NCBI RefSeq assembly: GCF_017309385.1 | Contig: NZ_JAFJMJ010000001.1 | Coordinates: forward strand, 2,480,001-2,544,000 | Length of the DNA stretch: 64,000 bases | DNA from: Amycolatopsis sp. 195334CR | GTDB lineage: Bacteria; Actinomycetota; Actinomycetes; Mycobacteriales; Pseudonocardiaceae | Direction of reading: 5' to 3' | Part shown: piece after piece, positions 8,674 to 19,100 of the stretch | Numbering within the stretch: the first letter of the stretch is position 1 | Layout of the letters: each line of letters opens with the position of its first letter | The notes under the pieces: model-generated | The model's database searches: none | Told to the model about the DNA's origin: nothing | The model's input: only the letters and a program-made list of their open reading frames with translations | Translations under genes and position numbers: made by a program

Positions 8674-10309
8674 GTCGTCGACGAAGCTGTCTGGGGTCGC
8701 GGTCAGTCCCGGCCGCGCGAGCGGTCCGGTGGTCCGGGTGGCCGAGCCGCTGGGGGCGCCCCCGAGCACCCCGGCCCCGCCGGATCCCGCCGCCGAGGCC
8801 GCGCGGATCGAGCCCGCCGCCCAGCTGGTCGCCGCCCGCCTGGAGAAGCAGGCCGAGACGGCCACCGGTGAAGCCGCCACGATCCTGCAGACCACCGCCG
8901 CGATGGCCGCCGACCCGACGCTGGTCAGCCAGGCCGAAGGGCTGGTCGAGAACGAGCGCCTGCCCGCCGCCCGCGCGGTGCACCAGGCCGCCGAGGGCTT
9001 CGCCGAGATGCTCGCCGCCGCCGGTGGGTACATGGCCGAGCGCGTGCGCGACATCCACGACATCCGCGACCGCATCGTCGCCGAACTGCTCGGACTCGCC
9101 CCGCCCGGCGTGCCCGAGCTGGCCGGGCCGAGCGTGCTGGTCGCCCGTGACCTCGCCCCCGCCGACACCGCCGGGCTCGACCCGGCGAAGGTGCTCGCGC
9201 TGGTCACCGAAGAGGGCGGCCCCACCAGCCACACCGCGATCCTCGCCCGTGCGCTCGGCATTCCGGCCGTGGTCGCCGTCCGAGGTCTGCTCGCGTTCGA
9301 GGCCGACGCGCTGATCGTCGATGGTGACACCGGCGAGGTCGAACCGGCCGACGCGAACGCGCCGATCCTGGCGGCGACCGCGGGCGGACCGGCCGAGTGG
9401 GACGGCACCGGCGTGACCGCCGACGGCCACCGGGTCAAGGTGCTCGGCAACGTCGGTTCCGCGGCGGACGCGCGGGCCGCGGCGGACGCGGGCGCCGAAG
9501 GGGTCGGCCTGTTCCGCACCGAGTTCTGCTATCTCGACGCCAGCACCGAACCGACGGTCGAGGCGCAGCGTGCCGCGTATGCCGCCGTGCTCGCGCCGTT
9601 CCAGGGCAAGCCGGTCATCGTCCGCACGCTCGACGCCGGTGCCGACAAACCGCTCGCCTTCCTCTCCCCCGACACCGAGCCGAACCCGGCGCTCGGCGTG
9701 CGTGGCCTGCGGATCGCCTTCGACCGGCCGGAAATCCTCGACCGCCAGCTGGAGGCCATCGCGCTGGCCGCACAGGACTCGGGCGCCGAGGTGTCGGTGA
9801 TGGCGCCGATGGTGGCCACCGCCGCCGAAGCCGCCTGGTTCGCCGAGCGCGTGCACGCGGCGGGCATCGCCAGGGCGGGCGTGATGATCGAGATCCCGGC
9901 TGCCGCGCTGGCCGCCCGCGAGATCCTCGACGCCGTCGACTTCGTGTCGATCGGCACGAACGACCTCGCCCAGTACACCTTCGCCGCGGACCGCCAGCTC
10001 GGCGCGGTCGCCGCGCTCAACGACCCGTGGCAGCCCGCGCTGCTGCGGTTGATCGCGCTGATCGGCAAGGCGGCCAGTGAAACCGGCAAACCGGCCGGGG
10101 TCTGCGGGGAGGCGGCGGCCGATCCGCAGCTCGCGCGCGTGCTCACCGGGCTCGGGCTGACCAGCCTGTCGATGAACGCGCCCGCGGTGCGCGCGGTCGG
10201 CGCGAGCCTGGCCGCGGTCACCCGCGAGGAGTGCGAGGCCGCGGCAGCCGCGGCGCTCGCCGCGGCCGATCCGGTGGCCGCCCGTCAGGCGGTCAAGAAC
10301 TCCAGGTGA
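8672..10309 (+). CDS. ptsI: PTS Enzyme I (phosphoenolpyruvate-protein phosphotransferase)
   Basis: First enzyme of the sugar phosphotransferase system: it takes phosphate from PEP onto a histidine and passes it to HPr in the cytosol. The protein has 545 residues. The active-site GGPTSHTAIL places the phosphorylated histidine at residue 187, close to the E. coli position. The PEP-binding domain has GLFRTEFCYLD, DAGADKPLAFL, IGTNDLAQYTFAADR and the catalytic-cysteine region GVCGEAA. HPr and EII genes are not in the window. The ATG lies inside a dre box, which predicts control by an amino-sugar-responsive DasR homologue. The 3' end overlaps the convergent DUF1707 gene by 17 nt. Confidence 0.96.
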   Translation: MSSTKLSGVAVSPGRASGPVVRVAEPLGAPPSTPAPPDPAAEAARIEPAAQLVAARLEKQAETATGEAATILQTTAAMAADPTLVSQAEGLVENERLPAARAVHQAAEGFAEMLAAAGGYMAERVRDIHDIRDRIVAELLGLAPPGVPELAGPSVLVARDLAPADTAGLDPAKVLALVTEEGGPTSHTAILARALGIPAVVAVRGLLAFEADALIVDGDTGEVEPADANAPILAATAGGPAEWDGTGVTADGHRVKVLGNVGSAADARAAADAGAEGVGLFRTEFCYLDASTEPTVEAQRAAYAAVLAPFQGKPVIVRTLDAGADKPLAFLSPDTEPNPALGVRGLRIAFDRPEILDRQLEAIALAAQDSGAEVSVMAPMVATAAEAAWFAERVHAAGIARAGVMIEIPAAALAAREILDAVDFVSIGTNDLAQYTFAADRQLGAVAALNDPWQPALLRLIALIGKAASETGKPAGVCGEAAADPQLARVLTGLGLTSLSMNAPAVRAVGASLAAVTREECEAAAAAALAAADPVAARQAVKNSR

Positions 10310-10907
10310 CGCGCCACGGCAGGCGCACCTGGACCCGCCCGAAGCGGTAGTAGCGCGGGGTCCGGATCTCCACGGACCCCGCGAACAGCGACCCGGACAG
10401 CACGAACTTCGGCCGCCCGGACGCGTGCTCGAACTCGGTCCGGTCGGTCAGCGTGCCCGCCTTCACCTTCAGGTCCGCTGTGGACAGTGAGGCGCCGGTG
10501 GGTAGCAGCAGTTCCACCGAGCCGGCCGCCACGCTCAGCTCGATGCGCACCTCGGCCTGGCTGAACTCGGCCTCGGTGAAGTCCAGTTCGGTCGAGCCCA
10601 TCTGGTTCTGCACCAGGATCTCGTGCGGGACGCGCCAGCGCCCGGTTCGCCGCGAGCTGCCCATCAGCGTCCGGAGCACCAGCCGGTCCCGGCGCGCGGG
10701 CACGGTGCCGTTGACCCCGTGGTGCACCAGCCCGGGCAGATCGGTGAGCACCCGGTTCAGCTCACCGCGGGTGCGGGCGGCCAGCGCCAGGTCGGTGCGC
10801 GCGGTGAACTCCTCCAGGTCGAGCAGCCCCTGCCCGACGGCCTTCTGCAGCAACGCCGCGACGTGGTCCCGTTCGGCGTCGGAGACGCGCAGCTCCCGGT
10901 CACTCAC
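10293..10907 (-). CDS. DUF1707 / LiaF-like protein, copy 2
   Basis: A 204-residue protein. The N-terminal DUF1707 segment (RVSDAERDHVAALLQKAVGQ, with ARTRGELNRVLTDLPGL after it) is followed by a beta-rich C-terminal region with repeated short strands like the LiaF/DUF2154 domain. GTG 10907 overlaps the stop of the upstream copy as GTGA, so translation is probably coupled. A long in-frame extension to 11207 exists but is only the shadow of the upstream gene. The partner copy has the same domain order, so the two look like a tandem duplication that has diverged. The function is not known; LiaF-type proteins act in envelope-stress signalling. Confidence 0.75.
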   Translation of the reverse strand: MSDRELRVSDAERDHVAALLQKAVGQGLLDLEEFTARTDLALAARTRGELNRVLTDLPGLVHHGVNGTVPARRDRLVLRTLMGSSRRTGRWRVPHEILVQNQMGSTELDFTEAEFSQAEVRIELSVAAGSVELLLPTGASLSTADLKVKAGTLTDRTEFEHASGRPKFVLSGSLFAGSVEIRTPRYYRFGRVQVRLPWRVTWSS

Positions 10908-11680
10908 CAGCGGGAACGGCGGCCGTTGCGCACGACCAGCGGGCCGCCGTGCACCCGCCCGGTCACGATGATGGTCGGCGAGCCCGCCGCGGGCTGCCGC
11001 TTGCGCTTGTCCTCCACCGAACCCCACTTGACCTCGGTGATCGAGTTGAGGTCCACGCCGGCCTCCTCCGGGACGACCAGCTCGACGCCGCCCCACTTGG
11101 TGTCCAGCTCGATGTAGACCACCGGCGAGGTGAGCACGGCCTCGGTGAAGTCGAGCTTGGTGCTCGCGTACTTGTTGCGCACCCGCAGGTGCGACGGCAC
11201 CTGCCACTGCCCGCTGCGCTTGAGGTTCGAGCCGTGCGCGCGCAGTTCGAGCGGCTTGCCCGAGGGCGGCGGCGCGTACGGGTGCGGGGGCGGCACCGGC
11301 GCGGGGGCCGCTCCGGCGGCCAAGACCGGAGCGGCGTCTCGATGCACCAGCCCGGGCAGGTCCGCGAGCACGGAGTTCAGCTCGCCGCGGGTGCGGGACG
11401 CCAGTGCCTTGTCGGTGCGTTCGGTGAACTCGTCCAGATCGAGCATGCCCCGGCCGATCGCCTTCTGCAGCACCCCGACCACGTGCTCGCGTTCGGCGTC
11501 GGACACCCGCAGGTCGCGCGGGCTGAACTCCTTCGGCGACGGCGGTGCTTCCGGCGCTTCCGGCGCCGCCGGTGTCTCCACCGCCGTCTTCTGCTCCGCC
11601 TCGGCGACGGTGTCCTTGTCGCCGTCCGACTCGGCCGGTACCGGTAGCTGATCGGTCTGCGGCTCACCCATGCGGTCCAT
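10904..11680 (-). CDS. DUF1707 / LiaF-like protein, copy 1
   Basis: A 258-residue protein. It starts with an acidic Ala/Pro/Glu-rich tail (about 50 residues), then DUF1707 (LRVSDAEREHVVGVLQKAIG with TRGELNSVLADLPGLVH), a Pro-rich linker, and a beta-strand-rich C-terminal domain (STKLDFTEAVLTSPVVYIEL) like that of LiaF. There is no membrane segment. ATG 11680 and ATG 11671 are both possible starts and neither has a clear Shine-Dalgarno. It lies downstream of a response-regulator gene on the same strand (48 nt gap), which would suit an envelope-stress output or modulator, an inference from context. Confidence 0.75.
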   Translation of the reverse strand: MDRMGEPQTDQLPVPAESDGDKDTVAEAEQKTAVETPAAPEAPEAPPSPKEFSPRDLRVSDAEREHVVGVLQKAIGRGMLDLDEFTERTDKALASRTRGELNSVLADLPGLVHRDAAPVLAAGAAPAPVPPPHPYAPPPSGKPLELRAHGSNLKRSGQWQVPSHLRVRNKYASTKLDFTEAVLTSPVVYIELDTKWGGVELVVPEEAGVDLNSITEVKWGSVEDKRKRQPAAGSPTIIVTGRVHGGPLVVRNGRRSRW

Positions 11681-11728
11681 GCTAGATCCGGGGTCCGACC
11701 AGCGGATCGGGGATTTTCCCCGACCTTT

Positions 11729-12379
11729 TCAGTCCGTGTCCAGGCCGTGTTCGATGGCGTAGCGGGCCAGCTCGACCCGGTTGTGCAGCTGGAGCTTCCG
11801 CAGCGTCGACTGCACGTGGTTCTCCACCGTGCGGTGCGAGATCACCAGCTTCTCGGCGATCTGCCGCGCGGTCAGTCCTTTCGCGACCTGCCGCAGTACG
11901 TCGGTTTCGCGCTCGGTCAGCCGCGGGGGTTCGCCGCTGGTGGCCGGCGCGTCCGCCATCCGCCGGTACTCCCCGAGCACCAGGCCCGCGAGCCCGGCGG
12001 TGAACACCGTGTCGCCCGCCGCGGTCCGGCGCACCGCCTCGACCAGCTCCGCGGACGACGCCGACTTCACCAGGTAGCCGGAGGCACCGGCCTTCACCGC
12101 TTCCAGCACGTCCTCGTGCTCACCGCTCGCGGACAGCACCAGCACGCGGGTCTCCGGCAGCGCCGCGGTGATCGCCCTGGTCGCGGCCACGCCGGAGGTC
12201 TCGCCGAGGTTCATGTCCATCAGCACCACGTCCGGGCGCACGGTCTTGGCGATCCGGATCGCCGCGTCGCCGTCGGGCGCGGTGGCCAGCACCTCGAACC
12301 CGTGCTCGCCGAGATCCCTGGCCACCCCGTCCCGCCAGATCGGGTGGTCGTCGACCACCATCACCGAAATCGCGCTCAC
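11729..12379 (-). CDS. NarL/FixJ-type two-component response regulator
   Basis: A 216-residue regulator. The receiver domain has the acidic pair in VVDDHP, the phosphoacceptor Asp55 in VVLMDMNLGE, the conserved Ser/Thr region VLVLSAS and Lys in GYLVKSAS. The C-terminal LuxR-type HTH reads LTERETDVLRQVAKGLTARQ, ending in HRTVENHVQSTLRKL. GTG 12379 overlaps the kinase stop as GTGA, so kinase and regulator are translationally coupled and form a cognate pair. It is the transcriptional output of the AI-2E/kinase operon; target genes are unknown, with the downstream DUF1707 genes as candidates. Confidence 0.94.
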   Translation of the reverse strand: MSAISVMVVDDHPIWRDGVARDLGEHGFEVLATAPDGDAAIRIAKTVRPDVVLMDMNLGETSGVAATRAITAALPETRVLVLSASGEHEDVLEAVKAGASGYLVKSASSAELVEAVRRTAAGDTVFTAGLAGLVLGEYRRMADAPATSGEPPRLTERETDVLRQVAKGLTARQIAEKLVISHRTVENHVQSTLRKLQLHNRVELARYAIEHGLDTD

Positions 12380-13518
12380 CCCGAGGCTCCCTTCGGCACG
12401 CGGATCTCCCACTCCGTGCCCGCTCCGGGCGCGGTGTCCAGGCTGATCGTGCCACCCAATCCGGTGACCCGGTCCTGGATGGACTTGGCCACGCCCAGCC
12501 GGCCTTCGGCGCGGGCCCGGTCCAGCCGTCCGTCGGGAATGCCGGGACCGTCGTCGCGCACCGATACGATCACCTCGTCCCCGAGGTCCTCCAGGAGCAC
12601 CCACGCCTGGGCGCCCTCGGCGTGCTTCGCGACGTTGGCCAGTGCCTCGCGCACGGCGTCGGCCAGTTCGGTGGTGACGTGGGCGGGCAGCGAAACCGGA
12701 CCGGCCGGGCCGGAGATGTGCACGGTCGACGTGCCGAGCAACTGCAACGCCGCGCGCAGGTCGGCCGTCTCGTCCGTGGGCCGCGTCGGCTCGGTGGTGA
12801 CCAGCGCGCGCAGCGCGATCTCCTGCTCACCGGCCAGTTCCGCGAGTTCCGCCGCCTCGCCGCCCAGTTCGGCACCGCGCTTGCGGACGCGCGCGAGCAC
12901 CTGGAGCACGCTGTCGTGGATCGACCGCGCCAGCCGTTCGCGTTCCGCGGTGGCCGCCTCCGTGCGCAACGCCTGGGCCAGCGCCGAACCGGAGCGCCGT
13001 GCGGTGCTCGCGGTCATCCCGATCAGCAGGCCGCTGGCCACCAGCAACACCCCGTCCCGGGCCACGTCGACGGTGAACTCCCCGCGCGCGAGCCCGGTGC
13101 ACAACGCGATCACCAGCCCACCGGCCAGCCCGCCGACCGCGCCGAACCGGGCACCGGCGACCAGCGGGGGCACGGCCGCCCAGACGGTGGTGATCAGCGG
13201 AGCCGCCGCGGCGGCTTGCGCGTCGGACAGGATCCACGGCGAGGTCAGCACCAGGAACGCGGTGAACCCCACGTCGGCGACCACCAGCCAGCGCCACCGC
13301 CACCGCAGCGCCTCACGGGCGTAAACCAGGCTGGTCAGCACGGTCCAGGCGGCCATCACGCCGAGCACCAGCCAGGCGAGCCAGGCGCGGCGGTACTCGT
13401 CCTGGTGCACCACGCCGATCCCGGCGGCGAACAACCAGGTCAGCACCCGCAGCCCGATCGCGCCCCACCACAGCGGTGAGGCGAGGTCACGCGGGGTGGG
13501 GCCGAACCGCGCGGTCAC
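12376..13518 (-). CDS. Two-component sensor histidine kinase (NarL-partner type)
   Basis: A 380-residue membrane kinase. About five or six membrane helices fill residues 15-165 with little extracytoplasmic sequence, then a HisKA_3-type dimerisation domain with the phosphoacceptor His201 in RSIHDSVLQVLARV. The ATPase domain carries an N box (EALANVAKHAE) and G box (VRDDGPGIPDGRL). The layout suits sensing within the membrane or through a partner protein. GTG 13518 overlaps the stop of the AI-2E permease gene as GTGA, so the permease is a likely partner in the same pathway. The signal is unknown. Confidence 0.93.
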   Translation of the reverse strand: MTARFGPTPRDLASPLWWGAIGLRVLTWLFAAGIGVVHQDEYRRAWLAWLVLGVMAAWTVLTSLVYAREALRWRWRWLVVADVGFTAFLVLTSPWILSDAQAAAAAPLITTVWAAVPPLVAGARFGAVGGLAGGLVIALCTGLARGEFTVDVARDGVLLVASGLLIGMTASTARRSGSALAQALRTEAATAERERLARSIHDSVLQVLARVRKRGAELGGEAAELAELAGEQEIALRALVTTEPTRPTDETADLRAALQLLGTSTVHISGPAGPVSLPAHVTTELADAVREALANVAKHAEGAQAWVLLEDLGDEVIVSVRDDGPGIPDGRLDRARAEGRLGVAKSIQDRVTGLGGTISLDTAPGAGTEWEIRVPKGASG

Positions 13519-14714
13519 TGGTCCGGGTCGTCGCTGTCGTCGGTGGCCTTCGTGTTCGGCTCGGCGCTCTGGTCCTGCAGCACGTCCACGTCGGCCGGAT
13601 CGGGATCGCGTTCGTGCAGCAGCGACTTGATGCCGGAGTTGAGCACCGCCAGCAGCGGCACGGCGAGCAGCGCCCCGGCGATCCCGGCGGCGACCAGGCC
13701 CGCGGTGATCGCCAGCACCACGGCCAGCGGGTGCAGCTTCACCGCCCGGCCCAGCAGCAGCGGCTGCAGGATGTGGCTTTCCAGCTGCATCACCAGGATG
13801 ACCACGCCGAGCACAATCAGCGCGGTGACAAAACCGTTGGTGACCAGCGCGACCAGCACCGCCACCGCGCCGGTCAGCACGGCGCCGATGATCGGCACGA
13901 AGGCACCGAGGAAGACCAGCGTGGCCAGCGGGATCACCAGCGGTACCCCGAGGATCCACAGCCCGATGCCGATGCCGACCGCGTCCACCACGGCCACCGC
14001 CGCGGTCGCGCGCACGTAGCTGACCAGCGAGGCGAAGCCGCGGCGACCGGCCACGTCCACCCGGTTGCGCACCTGGCGCGGCACGCCGCGGGTGAGGAAG
14101 GTCCAGATCTGCTCGCCGCCGGCCAGGAAGAAGATCAGGATGAACAGCGTCAGCACGAACCCGGTGAGCACCTCGCCGACGGTGCCCGCGGTGGTCAGCG
14201 CGCTGTCGGTGATGGTGGCCTGGTTCTTCTTGAGGAAGTCGATGGCCTGGTTGATGAAGTCCTGGATCTGCGTCTGCCGCAGGTGCAGCGGACCGTTGAC
14301 CAGCCAGTCCTCGATCTGGTCGAGGCTGTCGGTGAGCTGCTGCTGCAGTGCGGGCAGGCCGCTGGTGAACTGCGCGACGACGAAGGTGAGCAATCCGCCG
14401 AGCAGGCCGAGCCCGCCGATCAGCACGATGCCCGCGGCCAGTCCCCTCGGCAGCCCGGCCTTGACCAGCCAGCCGACGCCCGGCGCCATCAGCGCGGCCA
14501 GCAGCAGCGCGATGGACAGCGGGATGACCACCACCGACAGGTAGCCGACCAGCCAGACGATCACGTACAACGCGGCGATCACCACGAGGAACCGCCAGGC
14601 GAGCGCGGCGCCGATCCGCAGACCGCGGGGAACGACGGTGGTCACGTCGAGCTCGACCGGCAGTCCGGGGTAGTCGGGGGCGGAAACGGCGGGCTTCTTC
14701 TCCTGCTCCGGCAC
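13515..14714 (-). CDS. AI-2E family transporter (PerM/TqsA-like permease)
   Basis: About 399 residues with the AI-2E family layout: membrane helices in the N-terminal third (WRFLVVIAALYVIVWLVGYL onward), a central soluble segment with LPALQQQLTDSLDQIEDWL, then further helices including GAFVPIIGAVLTGAVAVLVA and the family hallmark QLESHILQPLLLGRAVKLHP. The C-terminus is a charged Asp-rich tail. Members export small molecules or work as cation antiporters, so the substrate is open. GTG 14714 is one of several possible starts; TTG 14723 is close by. It heads the coupled operon permease-kinase-regulator. Confidence 0.88.
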   Translation of the reverse strand: MPEQEKKPAVSAPDYPGLPVELDVTTVVPRGLRIGAALAWRFLVVIAALYVIVWLVGYLSVVVIPLSIALLLAALMAPGVGWLVKAGLPRGLAAGIVLIGGLGLLGGLLTFVVAQFTSGLPALQQQLTDSLDQIEDWLVNGPLHLRQTQIQDFINQAIDFLKKNQATITDSALTTAGTVGEVLTGFVLTLFILIFFLAGGEQIWTFLTRGVPRQVRNRVDVAGRRGFASLVSYVRATAAVAVVDAVGIGIGLWILGVPLVIPLATLVFLGAFVPIIGAVLTGAVAVLVALVTNGFVTALIVLGVVILVMQLESHILQPLLLGRAVKLHPLAVVLAITAGLVAAGIAGALLAVPLLAVLNSGIKSLLHERDPDPADVDVLQDQSAEPNTKATDDSDDPDQ

Positions 14715-14973
14715 ATCCGACAACTTAGTCGGCGGGCGGGCAGGCCAGCAGGCAGACGGCCGGAAACGCCGCGCTCGATCACCCTCGGTGAGAGCCGGCG
14801 ACACCGTGTGCTTTTCACACGATCGGGCCATCAAGGCGGTTCGAAGTCGCGTTCGCGGGGTCCCTTGGTCCAGTCTCGGTGTCGCGCCAACGGAACGTGA
14901 TCACCTCACACCCTGAGTATCCGAGTTCGGATGCCTGGCGCCCGGAACACCCCAGACCGAGGAGTGCACGCAG

Positions 14974-15918
14974 GTGGCGGAAGTGGCGGCGAACCAGCGA
15001 GGCGCGAAGCGCGCCGGTCGCTGGACTTCGCGCGCCCTCCTGGTCGCCGGTGGTGTGCTCGCCGGCACCGCGGCCGCCTGGGCCTTCGCCACCGGCGCCT
15101 CCGCCGCCGACGCCCCGGTCGCCCCCGAGACCGACACCGCCGATCTCACCCCGGTCACCGACGCCACCGTCCAGGGCCTGGATGACCTCACCGGCGGTGT
15201 CTCCGAACTGACCGGCGACACGGCCGGTGCCGCCGCCCTCGCCACCGAGGTCCCGTCGACCGGGTCCTCCCGCGCGGTGCGCGAAGACGTCACCACCGCG
15301 GTCGAGGAGTTCACCAGCGAGGCCGTGGTCCGCCCGGTCGAGCGCACCCTCGGCGCCTTCGAGCGCATCGCGCGCCAGCCCGAGGACGCGCCGAAGGTGA
15401 TCGAGCAGACGCTCACCCCGGCCAACCAGGGCGTGCAGGACTTCGGCAAGAAGTTCTGGGACTTCCTCCAGCCGAAGGGCGCGGACGCGCTGGCCGAACT
15501 GCCCCGGCTGCCGCTCGGCGGTGCCGACCCGGTGGTCCCGGAGCAGCCGGTGGCGGTGGTCCCCGACGCGGCCACCGACGTCTACACCGTCGCCGTTCCG
15601 GCCGGACCGCAGCAGGACGGCTCCTGGGTCGCCGGTTTCGACGCTTCGGGCGTCGCCGGTGCCACCGACGAAGGCGGCGCGGAAGACCGCGACCTGCCTT
15701 CCCCCTTCTCCCCGTTGCGCGCGCCGCTGGCGCCGCTCACCGTGCCCACCGTTCCCGGTGGCGGCAACTCCGCCGGCGGGCACTTCGACGGGCTGCTGAT
15801 CGGCGTTCCCGCCGGTTCGGCCGCCGCTTTCGACACCGCTCCGATCGGCTCCGTCCGGTCCGGTGTCCGTCACCTCATGGTGGAACCGGGCGCGCAGCCC
15901 GGCGTCACGCCTGACTGA
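14974..15918 (+). CDS. Secreted protein of unknown function
   Basis: A 314-residue protein with an N-terminal signal peptide (RALLVAGGVLAGTAAAWAF, cleavage likely after ATGASA). The mature part is rich in Ala, Pro and Thr, with helical stretches (TAVEEFTSEAVVRPVERTL) and a Gly/Pro-rich tail. Cysteines are absent. GTG 14974 has GAGGAG (14959-14964) 9 nt upstream. The gene lies just before the large repeat protein on the same strand, with 203 bp between, so the two may be surface partners. I recognise no family. Confidence 0.72.
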   Translation: MAEVAANQRGAKRAGRWTSRALLVAGGVLAGTAAAWAFATGASAADAPVAPETDTADLTPVTDATVQGLDDLTGGVSELTGDTAGAAALATEVPSTGSSRAVREDVTTAVEEFTSEAVVRPVERTLGAFERIARQPEDAPKVIEQTLTPANQGVQDFGKKFWDFLQPKGADALAELPRLPLGGADPVVPEQPVAVVPDAATDVYTVAVPAGPQQDGSWVAGFDASGVAGATDEGGAEDRDLPSPFSPLRAPLAPLTVPTVPGGGNSAGGHFDGLLIGVPAGSAAAFDTAPIGSVRSGVRHLMVEPGAQPGVTPD

Positions 15919-16121
15919 TTCCCGCGCGGGGTGAGGACGGTTCGCGTCCCCCGCCGGTCACCTTTCCCGTGCCGGTAGTGCGCGTTCTCTCCTGAGTTCA
16001 CCCCGCGGTTTCCCGCGGTCGCTTCCGACCGCAGCCCTCCTCCCGCACGCAAGCTGCAGAACGCAGGTTGCCAGGGAGCCACGAACCCGCAAGGGAACCC
16101 AAGGAAAAGGAGAACCCCTCA

Positions 16122-19100
16122 ATGCAGACCTGGGCGAAGCGCGGCATCAAGACCGCGCTGGTCACGGGTGGTTTGCTGATGCTGGGTACCGGCATCGCTT
16201 CTGCCGACGAGAGTGTCAACCCCGACAGCCCCGCCGGCCCGCTCGACGCGAACCTGACCATCCCGGTTCAGATCGAGAAGAACGCGCTCGGCACCCCCGT
16301 CGGGCAGGCCAACCTCCCCGGATACAAGGGTGAGATCAGCACCAAACCGGTCACCAAGCCGCTCAAGGGCGTGACCGACCCGCTGCAGAAGGCCGCCGCT
16401 CCCGCCTCGAAGGCGACCGCCCCGCTCGCGGGCGTGACGGACAAGGCCACCAGCGCGCTTTCCTCGGCCACCAACAAGGCCGGTGCCTCGCGCACCACGC
16501 AGGACGTTTCCGGGCTCGACATCGACCAGACCGATGACGTGCTCAAGGGCAACAAGGTCGACCTCGACGTCACCGCGCCGATCCAGATCTGCGGCAACGC
16601 GATCGGCGTCATCGGGGACGCGGTCATCGAAGACGCGGACTGCGGCACCCAGTCGTACTCCAACGACGAGAACACCACCACCGACGGCAAGTACTCCGGC
16701 CTGGCGGGCAACGTGGTCGCGCTGGACTGGGCGCTGCCCATCCAGATCGCGGGCAACGCCGGCGGTGTCGCGGGCGGGTCCGGCTACACCTCGGGCAGCG
16801 CGGAGCAGGAGGTGACCGAGACCGGCGACATCAGCACGGACGGCACCGGCTCCGGCGCCTCCGGCAACGTGGTGGCCCCGCAGTTCGCCACCCCGGTGCA
16901 GGTCACCGGCAACGCGGCCTCGTGGATCCTCGGCAACGCCTACAGCGAGTTCGACGCCGAGACCGAGGCCGAGTCCGGCGGCTGGATCCAGACCAACGGT
17001 GACGGCGGCGCGGCCACCGGCAACGTGGTCGGTGTGCCGATCGCGCTCCCGGTCAAGGTCAACGGCGTGGCGGCGGGGGCATGGGGCTCCGACGCCGACA
17101 CGGTGTCGCACTCCGAGGCCGACGCCACCGCGGGTGACACCACCCCCGGCCTCAACGACATCCCCGCCTACATCACCACCGAAGGCGACAAGGCGTTCCT
17201 GGCCGGGACCGTGGTCCAGCCGCAGGGCGCGCTCGTCGCCAACGTCGCGGGTGTCGCGGCGTCCTGGATCGGCAACGCCACCACCGGCAACGCCCAGGAC
17301 GACGACTACGCCGGCGCCGGCTCCTCGTCCAGCGAGGTCGAGGCCGGTGGCTTCTCCAGCACCACGGGCCAGGACGGCGCGGGCTCGGGCAACATCGTCG
17401 ACCTGCCGGTCGCGGTCCCGGTCGAGGCCTTCGGCATCGGCGGCACCTACATCGGCAACGCGCACGCCGCGCACGACAACGAGACCGACGCCAAGGCCGG
17501 TGAGGGCACCTACACCACCGGTGACGGCTCCTTCCTCGCCGCCAACACGGTGACCGGGCAGCCCGCGCTGACCGGTGAGGTGTTCGGCATCGGTGGCTCG
17601 CACATCGGGAACGCCTCGGGCACCTCGACCGAGACCAAGACCGTGCAGGCCGGTGGGTACAACGGCAGCACCGGCAACGACAGCTCCGGCTCGGGCAACA
17701 TCGTCCAGGTCCCGCTGGCCGTGCCCGCCGAGATCTTCGGCGTCGGCGGCTCGTACATCGGGCAGGGCGAGGGCACCGCGTCCGAGACCAAGGAGATCAC
17801 CGCCGGTGGCGGTGGCAACACCGACGACGACAACGGGTTCGGCAGCTCGAACCTCGTCGCCACCCCGCTGGCCGTGCCGGCGCAGGTCTTCGGCATCGGC
17901 GGCTCGCACATCGGCCGCGGCACCGGTGAGGCCACCACCGACACCCAGGTGACCGCCGGCGACGACGTCAAGGCGACCGGCAGCGAGGCCGGCGCCGCGG
18001 GCAACATCGGCTTCGTGCCGGTGGCGCTCCCGGTGCAGGTCCACGGCATCGGCGGGTCCTTCATCGGGACCGGCTTCGGCACCAGCGAGAACCTGACCGA
18101 CGCGGTGGCCGGCGGCGACGCCACCACCGACGGCCAGGACGCGGCCGTGGCGGGCAACATCATCCAGGCGCCGTTCGCCGGTGCCGCCAACGTGTTCGGC
18201 TCCTCGGCCGGGCTGGCCGCGCTCGTCGGTGGCGACACCGCCGAGAACGACGTGGTCGCGCAGGCCGGTGGCGACTCCGAGACCAACGGTGACGGCAGCG
18301 GCCTGGGCGGCAACGTGATCAGCGCGCAGGGCCTGCCCATCGCGCAGGTCTTCGGCGACGCGGTGGCCGCGGCCGCCAAGGCCACCGGCTCGGCCTCGAA
18401 CACCACCGACGCCACCTCCGGTGGGGACATCACCACCTCGGGCGTCGACGGTGCCTTCTCGGGCAACATCCTGGACGTGCCGGCCGCCGCGGTCGCGCAG
18501 GTCTTCGGCAACGCGGTCGCCGCCGCCGGGGTGGCCGACGCCACCGCCGACAACGTGACCAGCGGCAAGGCCGGTGGCGACACCACCACCGCGGGCACCA
18601 TGGACAGCGTGTCCGGCTTCGACGGGCAGATCCCCGTCGGCGTCGTGGCGCAGGTCTTCGACGTCCCGCTGGCCCTGCTGGGGGTGGCGAACGCCGAGGC
18701 CACCAACGCCACCGACATCATGGTCGACAACCGCGAGCCGCAGATCGACCTGGGCATCGACGGTTCGGAGCTGCCGCTCGACGCGGTGCCCTCGCTGAAC
18801 TGGCCGTCGCTGCCGGGCGTGCCGGGGGTTCCGACCGGACTGGGCCGCGACGGCGGCATGGGCCTGCCCACCAACGGGCTGCCCACCCCGGGCCTGCCCT
18901 CGGTCCCGTCCCTGCCGGGTCTGCCGTCCCTGCCGGGTGCGGCGGCGCAGCGCAACGACGCCCCGATGCCGTCCGTGCCGGGCGTGCCGGAGCTGGGCAC
19001 CGTGACCGACCTGCCCTCGACCGGCACCCTGCCGATCGAGCTGTCGGGCGTGAGCCTGGACTCGGTCAACGTGTTCGGTGGCGGCCTGCCGACCGACGCG

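Noticed and set aside
6908..9856. A 982-codon minus-strand open frame antisense to the ribokinase, ParB-like and ptsI genes
   Set aside because: Low-complexity Arg/Gly/His/Ala translation without domains, opposite three clear genes; typical of high-GC DNA.
10908..11207. N-terminal extension of the second DUF1707 protein
   Set aside because: The added 100 residues are a shadow of the upstream copy; the GTGA overlap gives a better start.
16540..18710. CRISPR-like periodicity
   Set aside because: The repeats are coding-level (protein) repeats of variable DNA sequence inside one open frame, not short identical DNA repeats with unique spacers.
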